Source: DATEZO01 sp035255485
Lineage (GTDB): Bacteria; Pseudomonadota; Gammaproteobacteria; Burkholderiales; Burkholderiaceae_D
Length of the DNA: 19,190 nucleotides
Assembly: GCA_035255485.1 (NCBI GenBank)
Contig: DATEZO010000189.1
Coordinates: forward strand, 1-19,190
Direction of reading: 5' to 3'
Below, piece by piece: positions 6,337 through 14,364 of this stretch. Position 1 is the first letter of the stretch. Every line of letters begins with the position of its first letter. Both the position numbers and the translations under genes were made by a program. Under the pieces are notes generated by a model. That model worked only from the letters and a program-made list of their open reading frames with translations, was not told the origin of the DNA and made no database searches.

Positions 6337-9015
6337 ATGGACAAGCACTTCCTCACTCCCCTGTTCACGCCGGAATCGATCGTCGTGTTCGCGGGCGATG
6401 CCGCCAGGCCGGACGCGCAAAACGCGCTCGGCAAGCTGATTGCGCAACAGCTCCAGGGCAACGGCTTCACCGGCCCGCTGACTTTTCTCGACATCGACAT
6501 GCGCGGCAGCCTGAGCGACCTGGCGCAGTCGCGCGCCGACCTCGCCATTATCGCGCTGCCCAACCCGCAACTGGCGGCCGCGCTGGAAGTCGCGGGCCGC
6601 ATCCGCAGCAAGGCGGCACTGATCGTCTCGATCGGCGTGGATGCGGCGCTGGCTGCGCAATTGCACGCGATCGCACGCCAGCACGGCATGGTGTTGCTGG
6701 GGCCGAACTGCATGGGTTTCCAGCGCCCGCGCCTGGGTCTGAACGCCAGCGTACTGGGGTCGCTGGCGCAGCCGGGCGCGCTGGCCCTGGTGTCGCAATC
6801 GGGCGCGCTCACCGCTTCGATTCTCGATTGGGCAGTGTGCAACGGCGTCGGCTTTTCGAGCGTGGTGTCGCTTGGCCCGAATACCGCACTCGGCATGGCG
6901 CAGGTGCTGGATTTCCTGGCCGACGACCGCGCCACGCAAAGCATCGTGGTGTATCTGGAAGGCATCCGCGATGCGCGCCGTTTCATGAGCGCGCTGCGCG
7001 CCGCCGCCAATGTCAAGCCGGTGATCGTGCTGAAGGCGGGCCGCAAGCCGGCCGGCTCGCGTGCGGCGCTGACGCATTCCGGTGCAATCGTCGGCAGCGA
7101 CGATGTGTTCGATGCCGCGCTGCAGCGCGCCGGCGCGGTGCGGGTGCGCTCTTTCGTGCAGCTGTTTTCCGCAGCCAAGTGCCTGTCGTCGCGCTATCTG
7201 CCGACCGGCCGGCGGCTGGCCATCGTCACCAACGGCGGCGGCCCCGGCGTGCTGGCGGCCGACTGGGCCAACGAGCTGCAACTGGAACTGGCGATCCTGC
7301 CGCCGGAAGCGGCCGCCACGCTGGCGCCGCAACTGTCGCCGCTGGCCACGCTGCACGGCCTGATCGACCTGGCCGAAGATGCGACCGCCGCGCATTACCG
7401 CGCTGCGGTGTCAGCCTGCGCCGCTGCCGGCAGCATCGACGGCATCCTGGCAATACTGTCATCCAAACCCGGGCTGGATGCCGACGCAGTCGCGCAGGCG
7501 CTGGCAGAACTGCAGCCGGACCTCGGCAAGCCGCTGATTACCTGCTGGATGGGAGAACAACATGTCACGGATGCGCGCCGGCTCCTGAACAATGCCGCGA
7601 TACCGACTTTCCGCACGCCGGAAGCGGCAGTCGATGTCTTCAGCAATATCGCCGCCTTCCACCAGAACCAGCAACTGCTGTACCAGGCGCCGCCGCCGCT
7701 GTCGCCGCTGGCCAAGCCCGATGTGCAGGGTGCGCGCATCCTGATCGAAAACGTGCTGGCGGAACGGCGCAATGTGCTGACCGAAATGGAATCGAAGGCG
7801 CTGCTGGCCGCCTTTCATATTCCCGTGACCCGAACCATCCTGGCGCACTCCGCCAACGAGGCGATCCTGATCGCCAACCAGCTCGGCTACCCGGTCGCGC
7901 TCAAGATCGACTCGCCCGATATCAGCCACAAATCCGACGTGCAGGGCGTCGCGCTCAATTTGCAGAATGCCGTCGCGGTGCGCGACACCTGGCAGGACAT
8001 GATGGGCACCGTAGCCCGCCTGCGCCCGGAAGCGCGCATCAACGGCGTGACGGTGCAAGACATGTCCGGCAAGCCGAAAGGACGCGAACTGTACATCGGC
8101 GTCAGCACCGATCAGCTGTTCGGCCCGGTAATCTCATTCGGCGCGGGCGGCGCCATGATCGAACTGATTGCCGACCGTGCGATCGAATTGCCGCCGCTGA
8201 ACCAGTTTCTCGCACAGCGCCTGATCGACCGTGCGCGGTCGGCCGGCACGCTTGGCCCCTGGCGCGGCGCGGCGCCGGCCGACCGCGAAGCGCTGGAGCA
8301 GATCCTGCTGCGGGTATCCGAAATGGTATGCGCGCTACCGCAACTGCGCGAGATGGATATCAATCCGGTGATTGTCGATGCCGCGGGCGCGCTGGCAGTC
8401 GATGCCCGCATCGTGGTCGACCAGGCGCTGGGCGAGGCCGCCGATTACCATCACCTCGCGATCCGGCCCTATCCGTCGGACCAGGAAAAGGAATGGCCGA
8501 TGCGTGGCGGCGAGCACTACACGATCCGGCCGGTGCACCCGGGCGACGCCGCCATGCTGCAGGGGCTGGTGCGCGGCCTGTCGCCGGAAAGCCGCTACTT
8601 CCGCTACATCTCATCGATGCGCGAGCTGTCGGACCGCATGCTGGCGCGCTTCACGCTGATCGACTACGATCGCGAAATGGCACTGGTGGCAGTGTATTGC
8701 CAACGCACGCCGAACGAAGAAGGCGGCTTCACGGAAACCGGACGCATCATCGGCGTATCGCGCTACATCACCAATCCGGACCTGGTCAGCTGTGAATTTT
8801 CGCTGGTGATCGACGATCAGTTCAGCGGCCAGGGACTGGGTTCGCGCATGATGCTGTCGATCATGGACGTAGCGCGCGACAAGGGCCTGACGCAGATGGA
8901 AGGACTGGTGCTGTCAAATAATGGACCGATGCTGAAGCTGATGCGCAGCCTCGGTTTCGACATCAGGCCATATGAAGATGACCCGGATTTCCGGCTATGC
9001 GTGCACCTGCTATGA
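6337..9015 (+). CDS. Pat/PatZ-like protein: ADP-forming acyl-CoA synthetase fused to GNAT acetyltransferase
   Basis: The 892-residue protein matches the length and layout of Salmonella Pat and E. coli PatZ, which acetylate lysines of acetyl-CoA synthetase and other proteins. Residues about 8-460 are the CoA-binding and succinyl-CoA-ligase-like domains (LVSQSGALTASILDWA; NGGGPGVLAADWA). Residues about 465-690 are the ATP-grasp domain (GYPVALKIDSPDISHKSDVQ; ELYIGVSTDQLFGPVISFG). Residues about 725-892 are a GNAT domain (YTIRPVHPGDA; IDYDREMALVAV), with Glu820 in CEFSLVIDD near the expected catalytic position and QFSGQGLGS (828-836) as the acetyl-CoA loop. The ligase histidine is present: His247 in ALTHSGAIVG. 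E. coli PatZ, as I recall it, lacks this histidine, so synthetase activity is possible here. The gene lies 85 bases after the HDAC-like gene, on the same strand, and may be co-transcribed. No strong ribosome site is seen. High confidence in the architecture, lower in the target. Confidence 0.92.
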   Translation: MDKHFLTPLFTPESIVVFAGDAARPDAQNALGKLIAQQLQGNGFTGPLTFLDIDMRGSLSDLAQSRADLAIIALPNPQLAAALEVAGRIRSKAALIVSIGVDAALAAQLHAIARQHGMVLLGPNCMGFQRPRLGLNASVLGSLAQPGALALVSQSGALTASILDWAVCNGVGFSSVVSLGPNTALGMAQVLDFLADDRATQSIVVYLEGIRDARRFMSALRAAANVKPVIVLKAGRKPAGSRAALTHSGAIVGSDDVFDAALQRAGAVRVRSFVQLFSAAKCLSSRYLPTGRRLAIVTNGGGPGVLAADWANELQLELAILPPEAAATLAPQLSPLATLHGLIDLAEDATAAHYRAAVSACAAAGSIDGILAILSSKPGLDADAVAQALAELQPDLGKPLITCWMGEQHVTDARRLLNNAAIPTFRTPEAAVDVFSNIAAFHQNQQLLYQAPPPLSPLAKPDVQGARILIENVLAERRNVLTEMESKALLAAFHIPVTRTILAHSANEAILIANQLGYPVALKIDSPDISHKSDVQGVALNLQNAVAVRDTWQDMMGTVARLRPEARINGVTVQDMSGKPKGRELYIGVSTDQLFGPVISFGAGGAMIELIADRAIELPPLNQFLAQRLIDRARSAGTLGPWRGAAPADREALEQILLRVSEMVCALPQLREMDINPVIVDAAGALAVDARIVVDQALGEAADYHHLAIRPYPSDQEKEWPMRGGEHYTIRPVHPGDAAMLQGLVRGLSPESRYFRYISSMRELSDRMLARFTLIDYDREMALVAVYCQRTPNEEGGFTETGRIIGVSRYITNPDLVSCEFSLVIDDQFSGQGLGSRMMLSIMDVARDKGLTQMEGLVLSNNGPMLKLMRSLGFDIRPYEDDPDFRLCVHLL

Positions 9016-9047
9016 CGCAAGCTGCCGATATCCGATCAGCGGCACTA

Positions 9048-9141
9048 CAATTAATTTAGGGTCCAATTAATTTAGGGTCATAATTTAGGGTCAGAGTTAT
9101 TTTCATAACAAAGCTCTGTAAAAATTACTCTGACCCTAAAT
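9048..9141. repeat. REP/MITE-like cluster of direct and inverted repeats
   Basis: A 16-base unit CAATTAATTTAGGGTC occurs twice in tandem (9048-9063, 9064-9079), and its core TAATTTAGGGTC occurs a third time (9081-9092). The third copy runs into ATTTAGGGTCAGAGT (9083-9097), which is the exact reverse complement of ACTCTGACCCTAAAT (9127-9141). The stem extends by five more A-T pairs after one mismatch. Sequences with GGGTCAGAGT at their ends are, from memory, widespread in beta- and gammaproteobacteria near REP-associated tyrosine transposases. No transposase is encoded here. The hairpin may also end transcription of the Pat-like gene, although it is not GC-rich. Confidence 0.7.
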
Positions 9142-9218
9142 AAATCCCGCTTTCCATAAAAAACAGGCAGTATATGCAAAAAACACCCTATACGCGCAAT
9201 AAAAACGCGGGGATTTAA

Positions 9219-9238
9219 AAATACAACCCACTGTATTT
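9219..9238. repeat. Short inverted repeat in the AT-rich leader before the MATE gene
   Basis: AAATACA (9219-9225) and TGTATTT (9232-9238) form a perfect 7-bp dyad with a 6-base spacer, set in AT-rich DNA about 120 bases before the MATE start. It could be an operator. AT-rich DNA gives such dyads by chance fairly often. Confidence 0.35.
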
Positions 9239-9304
9239 AAATAGTACGAAAGCTTCTCCGGCAACATTCGGATCCCATGCCGGCTGCATTGCCTTTTCCG
9301 TATC

Positions 9305-9331
9305 TTGGCGGATGGCATTATTCGCTAGAAT
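9305..9331 (+). promoter_or_regulatory. Possible promoter of the MATE gene
   Basis: TAGAAT (9326-9331) is a good -10 hexamer 27 bases before the ATG at 9358. The best -35 candidate, TTGGCG (9305-9310), is only 15 bases away, shorter than ideal. The predicted start near 9338 would leave a 20-base leader. Confidence 0.3.
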
Positions 9332-9357
9332 GCCTTTTTCCGCTCATTCCTGGCACC

Positions 9358-10770
9358 ATGCCCCGCATTCCCTCTTTCCGATTTGCTGCCATTCGCATTG
9401 AAGCCATTGCCCTGTGGCAGTTGGCCTGGCCCATGCTGGTTGGTCAGCTTGCCACCGTCGGCATGGGCGTCAGCGATGTCGCCATGACCGGGCATGCCAG
9501 CGCGGCAGATCTCGCCGCCGTGTCGCTGGGGGCGTCGCTCTGGTCGATCGTGATCGTTACCGTGATAGGGATCATGATGGCAATCAATGCGGTGGTGGCG
9601 CATGAAGCGGGCGCCAATCAGCTCGACCGGATTCCGCATGTGGTGCGGCAGGCGCTGTGGAAGGCGCTGGGCATCGGCATCCTGGCCTGCGTGCTGCTGA
9701 ATGCGGCAACACTGGTGTTTGATTATCTCTACCTTGAGCCGGTAGTGCATGCGAAGGCGTCGATGTTCGTGCATGTCATCAGCATCGGCTTGCCGCCGTT
9801 CGCTGCGTACCGCGCCTTGTACGGCTACAGCGCCAGCCTGCACCAGACCAAGCCGATCATGATCATTTCGCTCGGCGCGCTGGGTTTCAACATCATCGTC
9901 AACTGGCTGCTGGTCTATGGCCATTGGGGCTTGCCGCGGCTGGGCGGTGTCGGCTGCGCCGTCGCTACCGGTGTCGGGCTGTGGCTGATGCTGGGGGCGA
10001 TGCTGTTCTGGATCCGGCGCGCGCCGGCTTATCGCGCCACCTATCCATTTACCCATTGGGAAGGGCCGAACTGGCAGGAAATCGCCCGCATGCTGCATAT
10101 GGGCCTGCCGATCGGCATCACCTATTTTGCCGAAGTCAGCGCGTTCAGCGCGGTGGGCTTGCTGGTCGCGCGTTTCGGCGTCGTGACCATGTCGGCGCAT
10201 CAGATCGCCCTCAATTTTTCTGCGCTGGTTTTCATGGTGCCGATGAGTTTTGGTATCGGACTGATTACCCGGGTCGGGCTGGCGCTGGGCGAGGGCAATC
10301 CGGCGCGGGCCCGTTTCGCAGGCCGGGTCGGGCTGGGCATGTCGCTCCTCTTCGCACTGGTCTCGGCCAGTTTCATCGCCCTATTCCGGCATGCGATTGC
10401 CGCGGCCTACACGTCCGACCCGGCGGTACGGGAATTGACCGCTCATCTGCTGCTGTTTGCCGCCCTGTTCCAGCTTTCCGATGCGGCCCAGGTGGCGACA
10501 GCCTCCGCCATCCGCGGTTACAAGGTTACCCGGCCGCCGATGCTGATCCACCTGGCCGCATTCTGGGGGGTTTCCTTGCCCATCGGTTATTGGCTGGGGC
10601 TGGCGCCGCACTGGCTGCCGTGGCGCCCGGCGACACCCATGGCCGCTACCGGTTTCTGGATCGGACTGGTACTGGGGCTGACGGTGGCGGCTGTATTGCT
10701 GGTGTGGTTTCTGGATCGGCTATCAAAGCAGCGGATACGTGAAGCGGTTGTTGTCCGATCACCCTTCTGA
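9358..10770 (+). CDS. MATE family multidrug/Na+ antiporter (NorM-like)
   Basis: The protein has 470 residues from the ATG at 9358, the usual length for NorM-type MATE transporters. An in-frame ATG at 9277 would add 27 residues outside the family and would sit upstream of the likely promoter. The N-terminal half starts with ALWQLAWPMLVGQLATVGMG and DVAMTGHASAADLAAVSLG, the family signature region in which the Asp and Gly-rich first helices line the cation site. About 12 hydrophobic segments follow, with the second MatE repeat beginning near MLHMGLPIGITYFAEVSAFS and ALNFSALVFMVPMSFGIGL. The role is export of cationic drugs or metabolites driven by H+ or Na+; the substrate is unknown. It is separated from the Pat-like gene by the repeat cluster and converges with the diguanylate cyclase gene. 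No clear terminator was found in the 81-base convergent gap. Confidence 0.92.
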   Translation: MPRIPSFRFAAIRIEAIALWQLAWPMLVGQLATVGMGVSDVAMTGHASAADLAAVSLGASLWSIVIVTVIGIMMAINAVVAHEAGANQLDRIPHVVRQALWKALGIGILACVLLNAATLVFDYLYLEPVVHAKASMFVHVISIGLPPFAAYRALYGYSASLHQTKPIMIISLGALGFNIIVNWLLVYGHWGLPRLGGVGCAVATGVGLWLMLGAMLFWIRRAPAYRATYPFTHWEGPNWQEIARMLHMGLPIGITYFAEVSAFSAVGLLVARFGVVTMSAHQIALNFSALVFMVPMSFGIGLITRVGLALGEGNPARARFAGRVGLGMSLLFALVSASFIALFRHAIAAAYTSDPAVRELTAHLLLFAALFQLSDAAQVATASAIRGYKVTRPPMLIHLAAFWGVSLPIGYWLGLAPHWLPWRPATPMAATGFWIGLVLGLTVAAVLLVWFLDRLSKQRIREAVVVRSPF

Positions 10771-10851
10771 CAGCAAGCCCGTTGCGCCATCGTGGGCGGC
10801 ATCTACCATCGGGACGCGCCTTCGGGCTGCATCCGCCTGGCATCATGCAAT

Positions 10852-12498
10852 TTACCCGGACTGCAGGTCGCCTGCCGCGATATCGTTCCTGTCACTTCGA
10901 GAGAACTTGCCCGCCTGCCCGACAAAGGGAGTGTAATGGGCATCTTCTTCGACGAAATGGCCGAAACTCAATTCCTTGATAGCGAAGCCGGACAGCACGC
11001 TGGCCGGCTTCAGCCCGGCCTTGAATGCCTCGAGACGCGCACGGCCGATTGCCAGCAACCGCCGATGTTCCTCAATATGCTCGCCGAGGCGCGCATAATC
11101 GACTGCAGTCAGCACCGATTCTTCATAACGGAAATGGCGTTCGACGTCACGCAGGAAATCTTCCATCAGCTCGATTACGCCATCCGTTTGCGGTGCACCG
11201 CATTTTTCCAGCAGCTGGTTGGCCTTGTCGAACAGCGCCTGATGCTGGTCATCGATTACCGAATGGCCGCAGGTAAAACCGGCATTCCACTGCAGCGACA
11301 CAGGATAACCGGACGACATCTCCGGCGCCTCTTTCTCGACCCGGTTGCGTCCGTTCGATTTGGCCCGGTAAAGGGCGCTATCCGCCCTGCGCATCCAGTC
11401 GGACATGTCTTCGGCCTCACGCAATTGCGCAACACCGATGCTGATCGTGGTCTTTCCAATCTTGGGAAAGTCATGCTGTTCTATGCATTTCCGCAAGTTT
11501 TCAGCCGCCTTGGCGGCTTCCGCCGCTGTTCCCGGCACCAGGACAACGAATTCTTCGCCGCCCCAGCGGCATAACAGATCGGAAGCACGCATGGATTCGC
11601 TGGCGCACCGCGCCACCTGCCTCAGGATATCGTCGCCGACAAAGTGGCCGTGGTAGTCGTTGACCCGCTTGAAATGATCAATGTCGAGCATGAGCAGGGA
11701 GATGGCATAGCCATAGCGGATCGATCTTTCGATTTCAAGCTTCGCCTGCGCTTCAAAATGGTATCTGTTCCACAAACCGGTCAACCGGTCTGTCCGGGAA
11801 ACATGTTCGGCCCTGTTGCACGCGTCTTCCAGCTCTTTCTCGATACGGTGATGGGTCAGCAACAGGATGCTGAACCAGATCACGAGCCCCACTATCAGGC
11901 CGATCAGCATGATGAGCCGCAAGCCGATATCGTCTCTTGTCATGAAGAGAAGCGGCGGCGCCGTCAGCACGGTATAAATCCGTGCGATCGATATTGCCGT
12001 CAGCGTCAGGAATACGCCGCCCAGCAAAAGATGGATTGCCCTGCCTTTGCTGGGCGCCACGCTGGCAATCAGCATGCACAGACGCACAGCGATGAAGATC
12101 TGGAACACGTTGAATAATGCAATCCGCAGGCCGATATTGTCTGCGGCATAAAAGGACAACATCAACATCGCCACTGTCGCCAGGGCCAGCCCGTGATTCA
12201 GCGGATTGACTGGAAAGCGCCCGGCACGGTCATGAAAACGCGCGATCCCGTCATAGAACAGGCACAAGCCCAGAAACAGGCAATAGTTGGTCGTCAGAAT
12301 ACCGGCTGCCTCCGGAATGCGTCCTCTCAATAGCAGGGATAAAAAAGTACAGGCCAGCAATGCCAGCGATGCCGTCCAGAATCCCGAACCCGGATAGGTT
12401 TTTGTCGTCAACTGGAAAAACAAGGCCAACAGTGCTATGGAAACCAGCACGATCGATACGGCGCATCCAAGAGTGGACGGATTTAGTGAAACAAGCAT
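10852..12498 (-). CDS. 7-TM diguanylate cyclase with C-terminal bacteriohemerythrin domain
   Basis: The protein has 548 residues from the ATG at 12498; the frame stays open to 12642, but the first membrane helix begins soon after 12498. Residues about 1-225 carry seven hydrophobic segments forming a membrane input domain I cannot assign to a named family. A GGDEF domain follows (SRTDRLTGLWNRYHFE onward). Its active site is GGEEF (313-317), and RASD five residues before it is an intact I-site for product inhibition by c-di-GMP. The C-terminal domain (about 405-530) has all seven hemerythrin iron ligands by pattern: DQH (His419), HFRYEE, HIEEH, and HFVEED. Such a domain binds O2 or NO at a di-iron site and probably tunes c-di-GMP synthesis to oxygen or redox state. 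Active synthesis is expected, not proven. It is divergent from the OmpA-type lipoprotein gene. Confidence 0.92.
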   Translation of the reverse strand: MLVSLNPSTLGCAVSIVLVSIALLALFFQLTTKTYPGSGFWTASLALLACTFLSLLLRGRIPEAAGILTTNYCLFLGLCLFYDGIARFHDRAGRFPVNPLNHGLALATVAMLMLSFYAADNIGLRIALFNVFQIFIAVRLCMLIASVAPSKGRAIHLLLGGVFLTLTAISIARIYTVLTAPPLLFMTRDDIGLRLIMLIGLIVGLVIWFSILLLTHHRIEKELEDACNRAEHVSRTDRLTGLWNRYHFEAQAKLEIERSIRYGYAISLLMLDIDHFKRVNDYHGHFVGDDILRQVARCASESMRASDLLCRWGGEEFVVLVPGTAAEAAKAAENLRKCIEQHDFPKIGKTTISIGVAQLREAEDMSDWMRRADSALYRAKSNGRNRVEKEAPEMSSGYPVSLQWNAGFTCGHSVIDDQHQALFDKANQLLEKCGAPQTDGVIELMEDFLRDVERHFRYEESVLTAVDYARLGEHIEEHRRLLAIGRARLEAFKAGLKPASVLSGFAIKELSFGHFVEEDAHYTPFVGQAGKFSRSDRNDIAAGDLQSG

Positions 12499-12687
12499 GA
12501 AGTGATCATGGCGGTGATGATAGGGAGAAAAGTCTCTTTTCAGTACGATATTGCATGAAGTCAGCGCAATGCCATGCCTGTTGGCATTGTACCGGTCAAG
12601 ACATAAGACCTTTCCTAGCAGCATAAAAATACCACATTGCATTTGTATTTGTATTTATCAAGTTGACGAACTCGCATTCCTCCACAG

Positions 12688-12709
12688 TGTCAAAGATGCA
12701 TATTTGACA
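12688..12709. promoter_or_regulatory. Inverted repeat upstream of the OmpA-type lipoprotein gene
   Basis: TGTCAAA (12688-12694) and TTTGACA (12703-12709) form a perfect 7-bp dyad with an 8-base spacer containing ATGCAT. It ends 19 bases before the start codon at 12729, in the 230-base divergent region 12499-12728. That position suits an operator over the promoter or start site. I could not place a convincing -35/-10 pair in this region. Confidence 0.4.
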
Positions 12710-12728
12710 TATAAAAAGGGAAATCGCC

Positions 12729-13421
12729 ATGCAAACACACCTCGCCACGCAACCAGTCATCGTTATTATCGCAATCGTCATGGCGCTCACCGGTTGCGCG
12801 GACATGAATCCGGTACAACGTGGCACGGCCACTGGCGCCGGTGTCGGTGCGGGCCTGGGCGCCATCCTGGGGGCCGCAACGGGCGGTGGGGGTGGGCGTC
12901 GCACGGCCACCGGCGCTGCTGTTGGCGGCGCAGCGGGTGCGGTGATCGGCAATATCTGGTCCAGCAAGATGGAGCAGCAAAAACGTGAAATGGAACAGGC
13001 TACGCGCGGCACCGGCGTACAGGTATCGCAGACACCGGATAATCAACTGAAACTGGATATTCCTAGCGACATTTCATTCGATACCAATCGTTCCGATATC
13101 AAGTCGAATTTCCGTCCGGTACTTGATAAATTTGCCACCACCCTGGTAGAGCACCCCTACACGACGGTAACCATCGTCGGACACACTGACAATACCGGCA
13201 ACGATGCCATCAATGATCCGCTGTCAGTCAACCGCGCAGCGCGCACGCGCGACTACCTGGTATCAAGGGGCGCGGCTTCCAATCGCTTCAAGATTGAAGG
13301 CAAAGGGTCGCATGAACCGCTGGTCTCGAACGATAACGAAACTGATCGCGCCAAGAACCGGCGCGTGGAAATCTTCGTCGCGGAACAGCAGGCGACTGCG
13401 CAGATGCCGCAAAGGCAATGA
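12729..13421 (+). CDS. OmpA-family lipoprotein with glycine zipper (YiaD-like)
   Basis: The 230-residue protein has an SD-like AAGGGA about eight bases before its ATG. A lipoprotein signal ends in ALTGC, with Cys23 the lipidated residue. Residues about 32-76 are a glycine-zipper segment (TGAGVGAGLGAILGAATGG and a second GAAVGGAAGAVIG) able to pack in the membrane. Residues about 105-218 form an OmpA-like peptidoglycan-binding domain: ISFDTNRSDIK, TIVGHTDNTGND, LSVNRAARTRDYL and NRRVEIFVAE, the last including the conserved Arg pair and Asp155 of the binding site. It probably tethers the outer membrane to the cell wall. The closest named relative in layout is E. coli YiaD. It is followed by the bidirectional terminator at 13459-13487. 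Confidence 0.93.
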   Translation: MQTHLATQPVIVIIAIVMALTGCADMNPVQRGTATGAGVGAGLGAILGAATGGGGGRRTATGAAVGGAAGAVIGNIWSSKMEQQKREMEQATRGTGVQVSQTPDNQLKLDIPSDISFDTNRSDIKSNFRPVLDKFATTLVEHPYTTVTIVGHTDNTGNDAINDPLSVNRAARTRDYLVSRGAASNRFKIEGKGSHEPLVSNDNETDRAKNRRVEIFVAEQQATAQMPQRQ

Positions 13422-13458
13422 TGATCTGCCGCCATTTCGTTCGTATCAATCGATCAAT

Positions 13459-13487
13459 AAAAAAGCCGGCATGGCGCCGGCTTTTTT
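13459..13487. terminator. Bidirectional intrinsic terminator
   Basis: Six A, then GCCGGC (13465-13470), a 5-base loop, GCCGGC (13476-13481), then six T. The A/T tracts flank a GC stem, so it works as a rho-independent terminator on both strands. It lies between the stops of two convergent genes, the OmpA-type lipoprotein and the cytochrome c. Confidence 0.9.
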
Positions 13488-13503
13488 AATCATGCGATAA
13501 CGT

Positions 13504-14364
13504 TTATTTCGCTGCCGCCGCCATGTAATCGACCGCTGCCTTGACTTCCTCGTCGGAAGCCGTCGATCCGCCTTTGGGCGGCATCATGCCAGCCTTGCCC
13601 TGGAAGCCCTTGATTGCATGATCGTATAACGTGGCGACACCCTGCTTCAGGCGCGGCGCCCATGCTGCCTTGTCGCCGAATTTCGGCGCACCCGCAATGC
13701 CGCTGCCGTGGCATGCCTGGCAAGTCGCTTCATACAGTTTCTTGCCGGTATCGGCAGCAGGCGCGGCGGCAGTGCTTGCTGCCGCAGGCGCACTTGCTGC
13801 CGCAGGCGCACTTGCAGCCGCGCTCGCACTGCCCGCGGCGGCGACCGGTTTCGCCGCTGCCAGGTCTGGCGCCTTGAATTTCGCACCGGACTGATTGGCC
13901 ATGAATACCACCGCCCCAGCGACTTCGGCATCGTCAAGATCCGGATTGCCACCCTTGGCCGGCATGGCGCGGATACCATTGACTGCATGCGATACCAGCG
14001 TGTCATAGCCTTGCGCAATACGGGCGCTCCAGGCACCTGCATCGCCCGCCTTTGGCGCACCGGCAGCGCCGGTTGCGTGGCAGGCAGCACACACTGCCTT
14101 GTACACATCGCCGCCGGCCCGCAACTGTTTCGGCGCACTGGCATCCTTCAACGTAAATCCTGCATCGGCTACCGGCCGGATGCGCGCCGCAATGGCTGCC
14201 GGCGTCTGGCTGTCGGAACCGGCGCCGGATGTCCGGTTATTGGATACGTACTGCACCAGCAGGACAATGCAGATAATCGGCACGAGAAAACCTGCAGCAA
14301 CTACTGCGATCACCTGCCTGGGCGTTTTAATCATGGAGGCCTGTTTGTTATGCGGATTGCTCAT
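13504..14364 (-). CDS. Membrane-anchored two-heme cytochrome c (c5-like)
   Basis: The protein has 286 residues from the ATG at 14364, which has a good GAGGA ribosome site; the frame is open to 14412. Residues 18-41 are a single uncleaved membrane anchor. Two class I cytochrome c domains follow. The first has CAACH (Cys92, Cys95, His96) with axial Met134 in AMPAKGG. The second has CQACH (Cys215, Cys218, His219) with Met261 in MMPPKGG. Both carry the c5-type GAPK...W.R and GGxxxxxDxEV pattern. An Ala/Pro-rich linker (about 168-204) joins them. The likely role is electron transfer at the periplasmic face of the inner membrane, perhaps to a terminal oxidase or denitrification enzyme; the partner is not shown here. 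Both heme sites look intact. It shares a terminator with the convergent lipoprotein gene. Confidence 0.92.
   Translation of the reverse strand: MSNPHNKQASMIKTPRQVIAVVAAGFLVPIICIVLLVQYVSNNRTSGAGSDSQTPAAIAARIRPVADAGFTLKDASAPKQLRAGGDVYKAVCAACHATGAAGAPKAGDAGAWSARIAQGYDTLVSHAVNGIRAMPAKGGNPDLDDAEVAGAVVFMANQSGAKFKAPDLAAAKPVAAAGSASAAASAPAAASAPAAASTAAAPAADTGKKLYEATCQACHGSGIAGAPKFGDKAAWAPRLKQGVATLYDHAIKGFQGKAGMMPPKGGSTASDEEVKAAVDYMAAAAK
13775..13828 (-). repeat. 18-bp tandem repeat in the cytochrome linker
   Basis: The unit CTTGCTGCCGCAGGCGCA occurs at 13775-13792 and 13793-13810, and a diverged third copy fills 13811-13828. It encodes the Ala/Pro linker repeat (SAPAAA) between the two heme domains. 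Unit length is a multiple of three, so copy-number change would keep frame. Confidence 0.8.

Noticed and set aside
6324..8795. Open frame of 823 codons overlapping the Pat-like gene in another frame
   Set aside because: Composition is Arg/Ala/Gly-rich and featureless, while the frame from 6337 shows three complete known domains.
10771..10851. Search for a terminator between the convergent MATE and cyclase genes
   Set aside because: Only a 3-bp GCC-TTCG-GGC hairpin without a T-tract was found, too weak to report as a terminator.
13775..13828. Repeat array considered as CRISPR
   Set aside because: Units are contiguous 18-mers with no spacers and lie within a coding linker.
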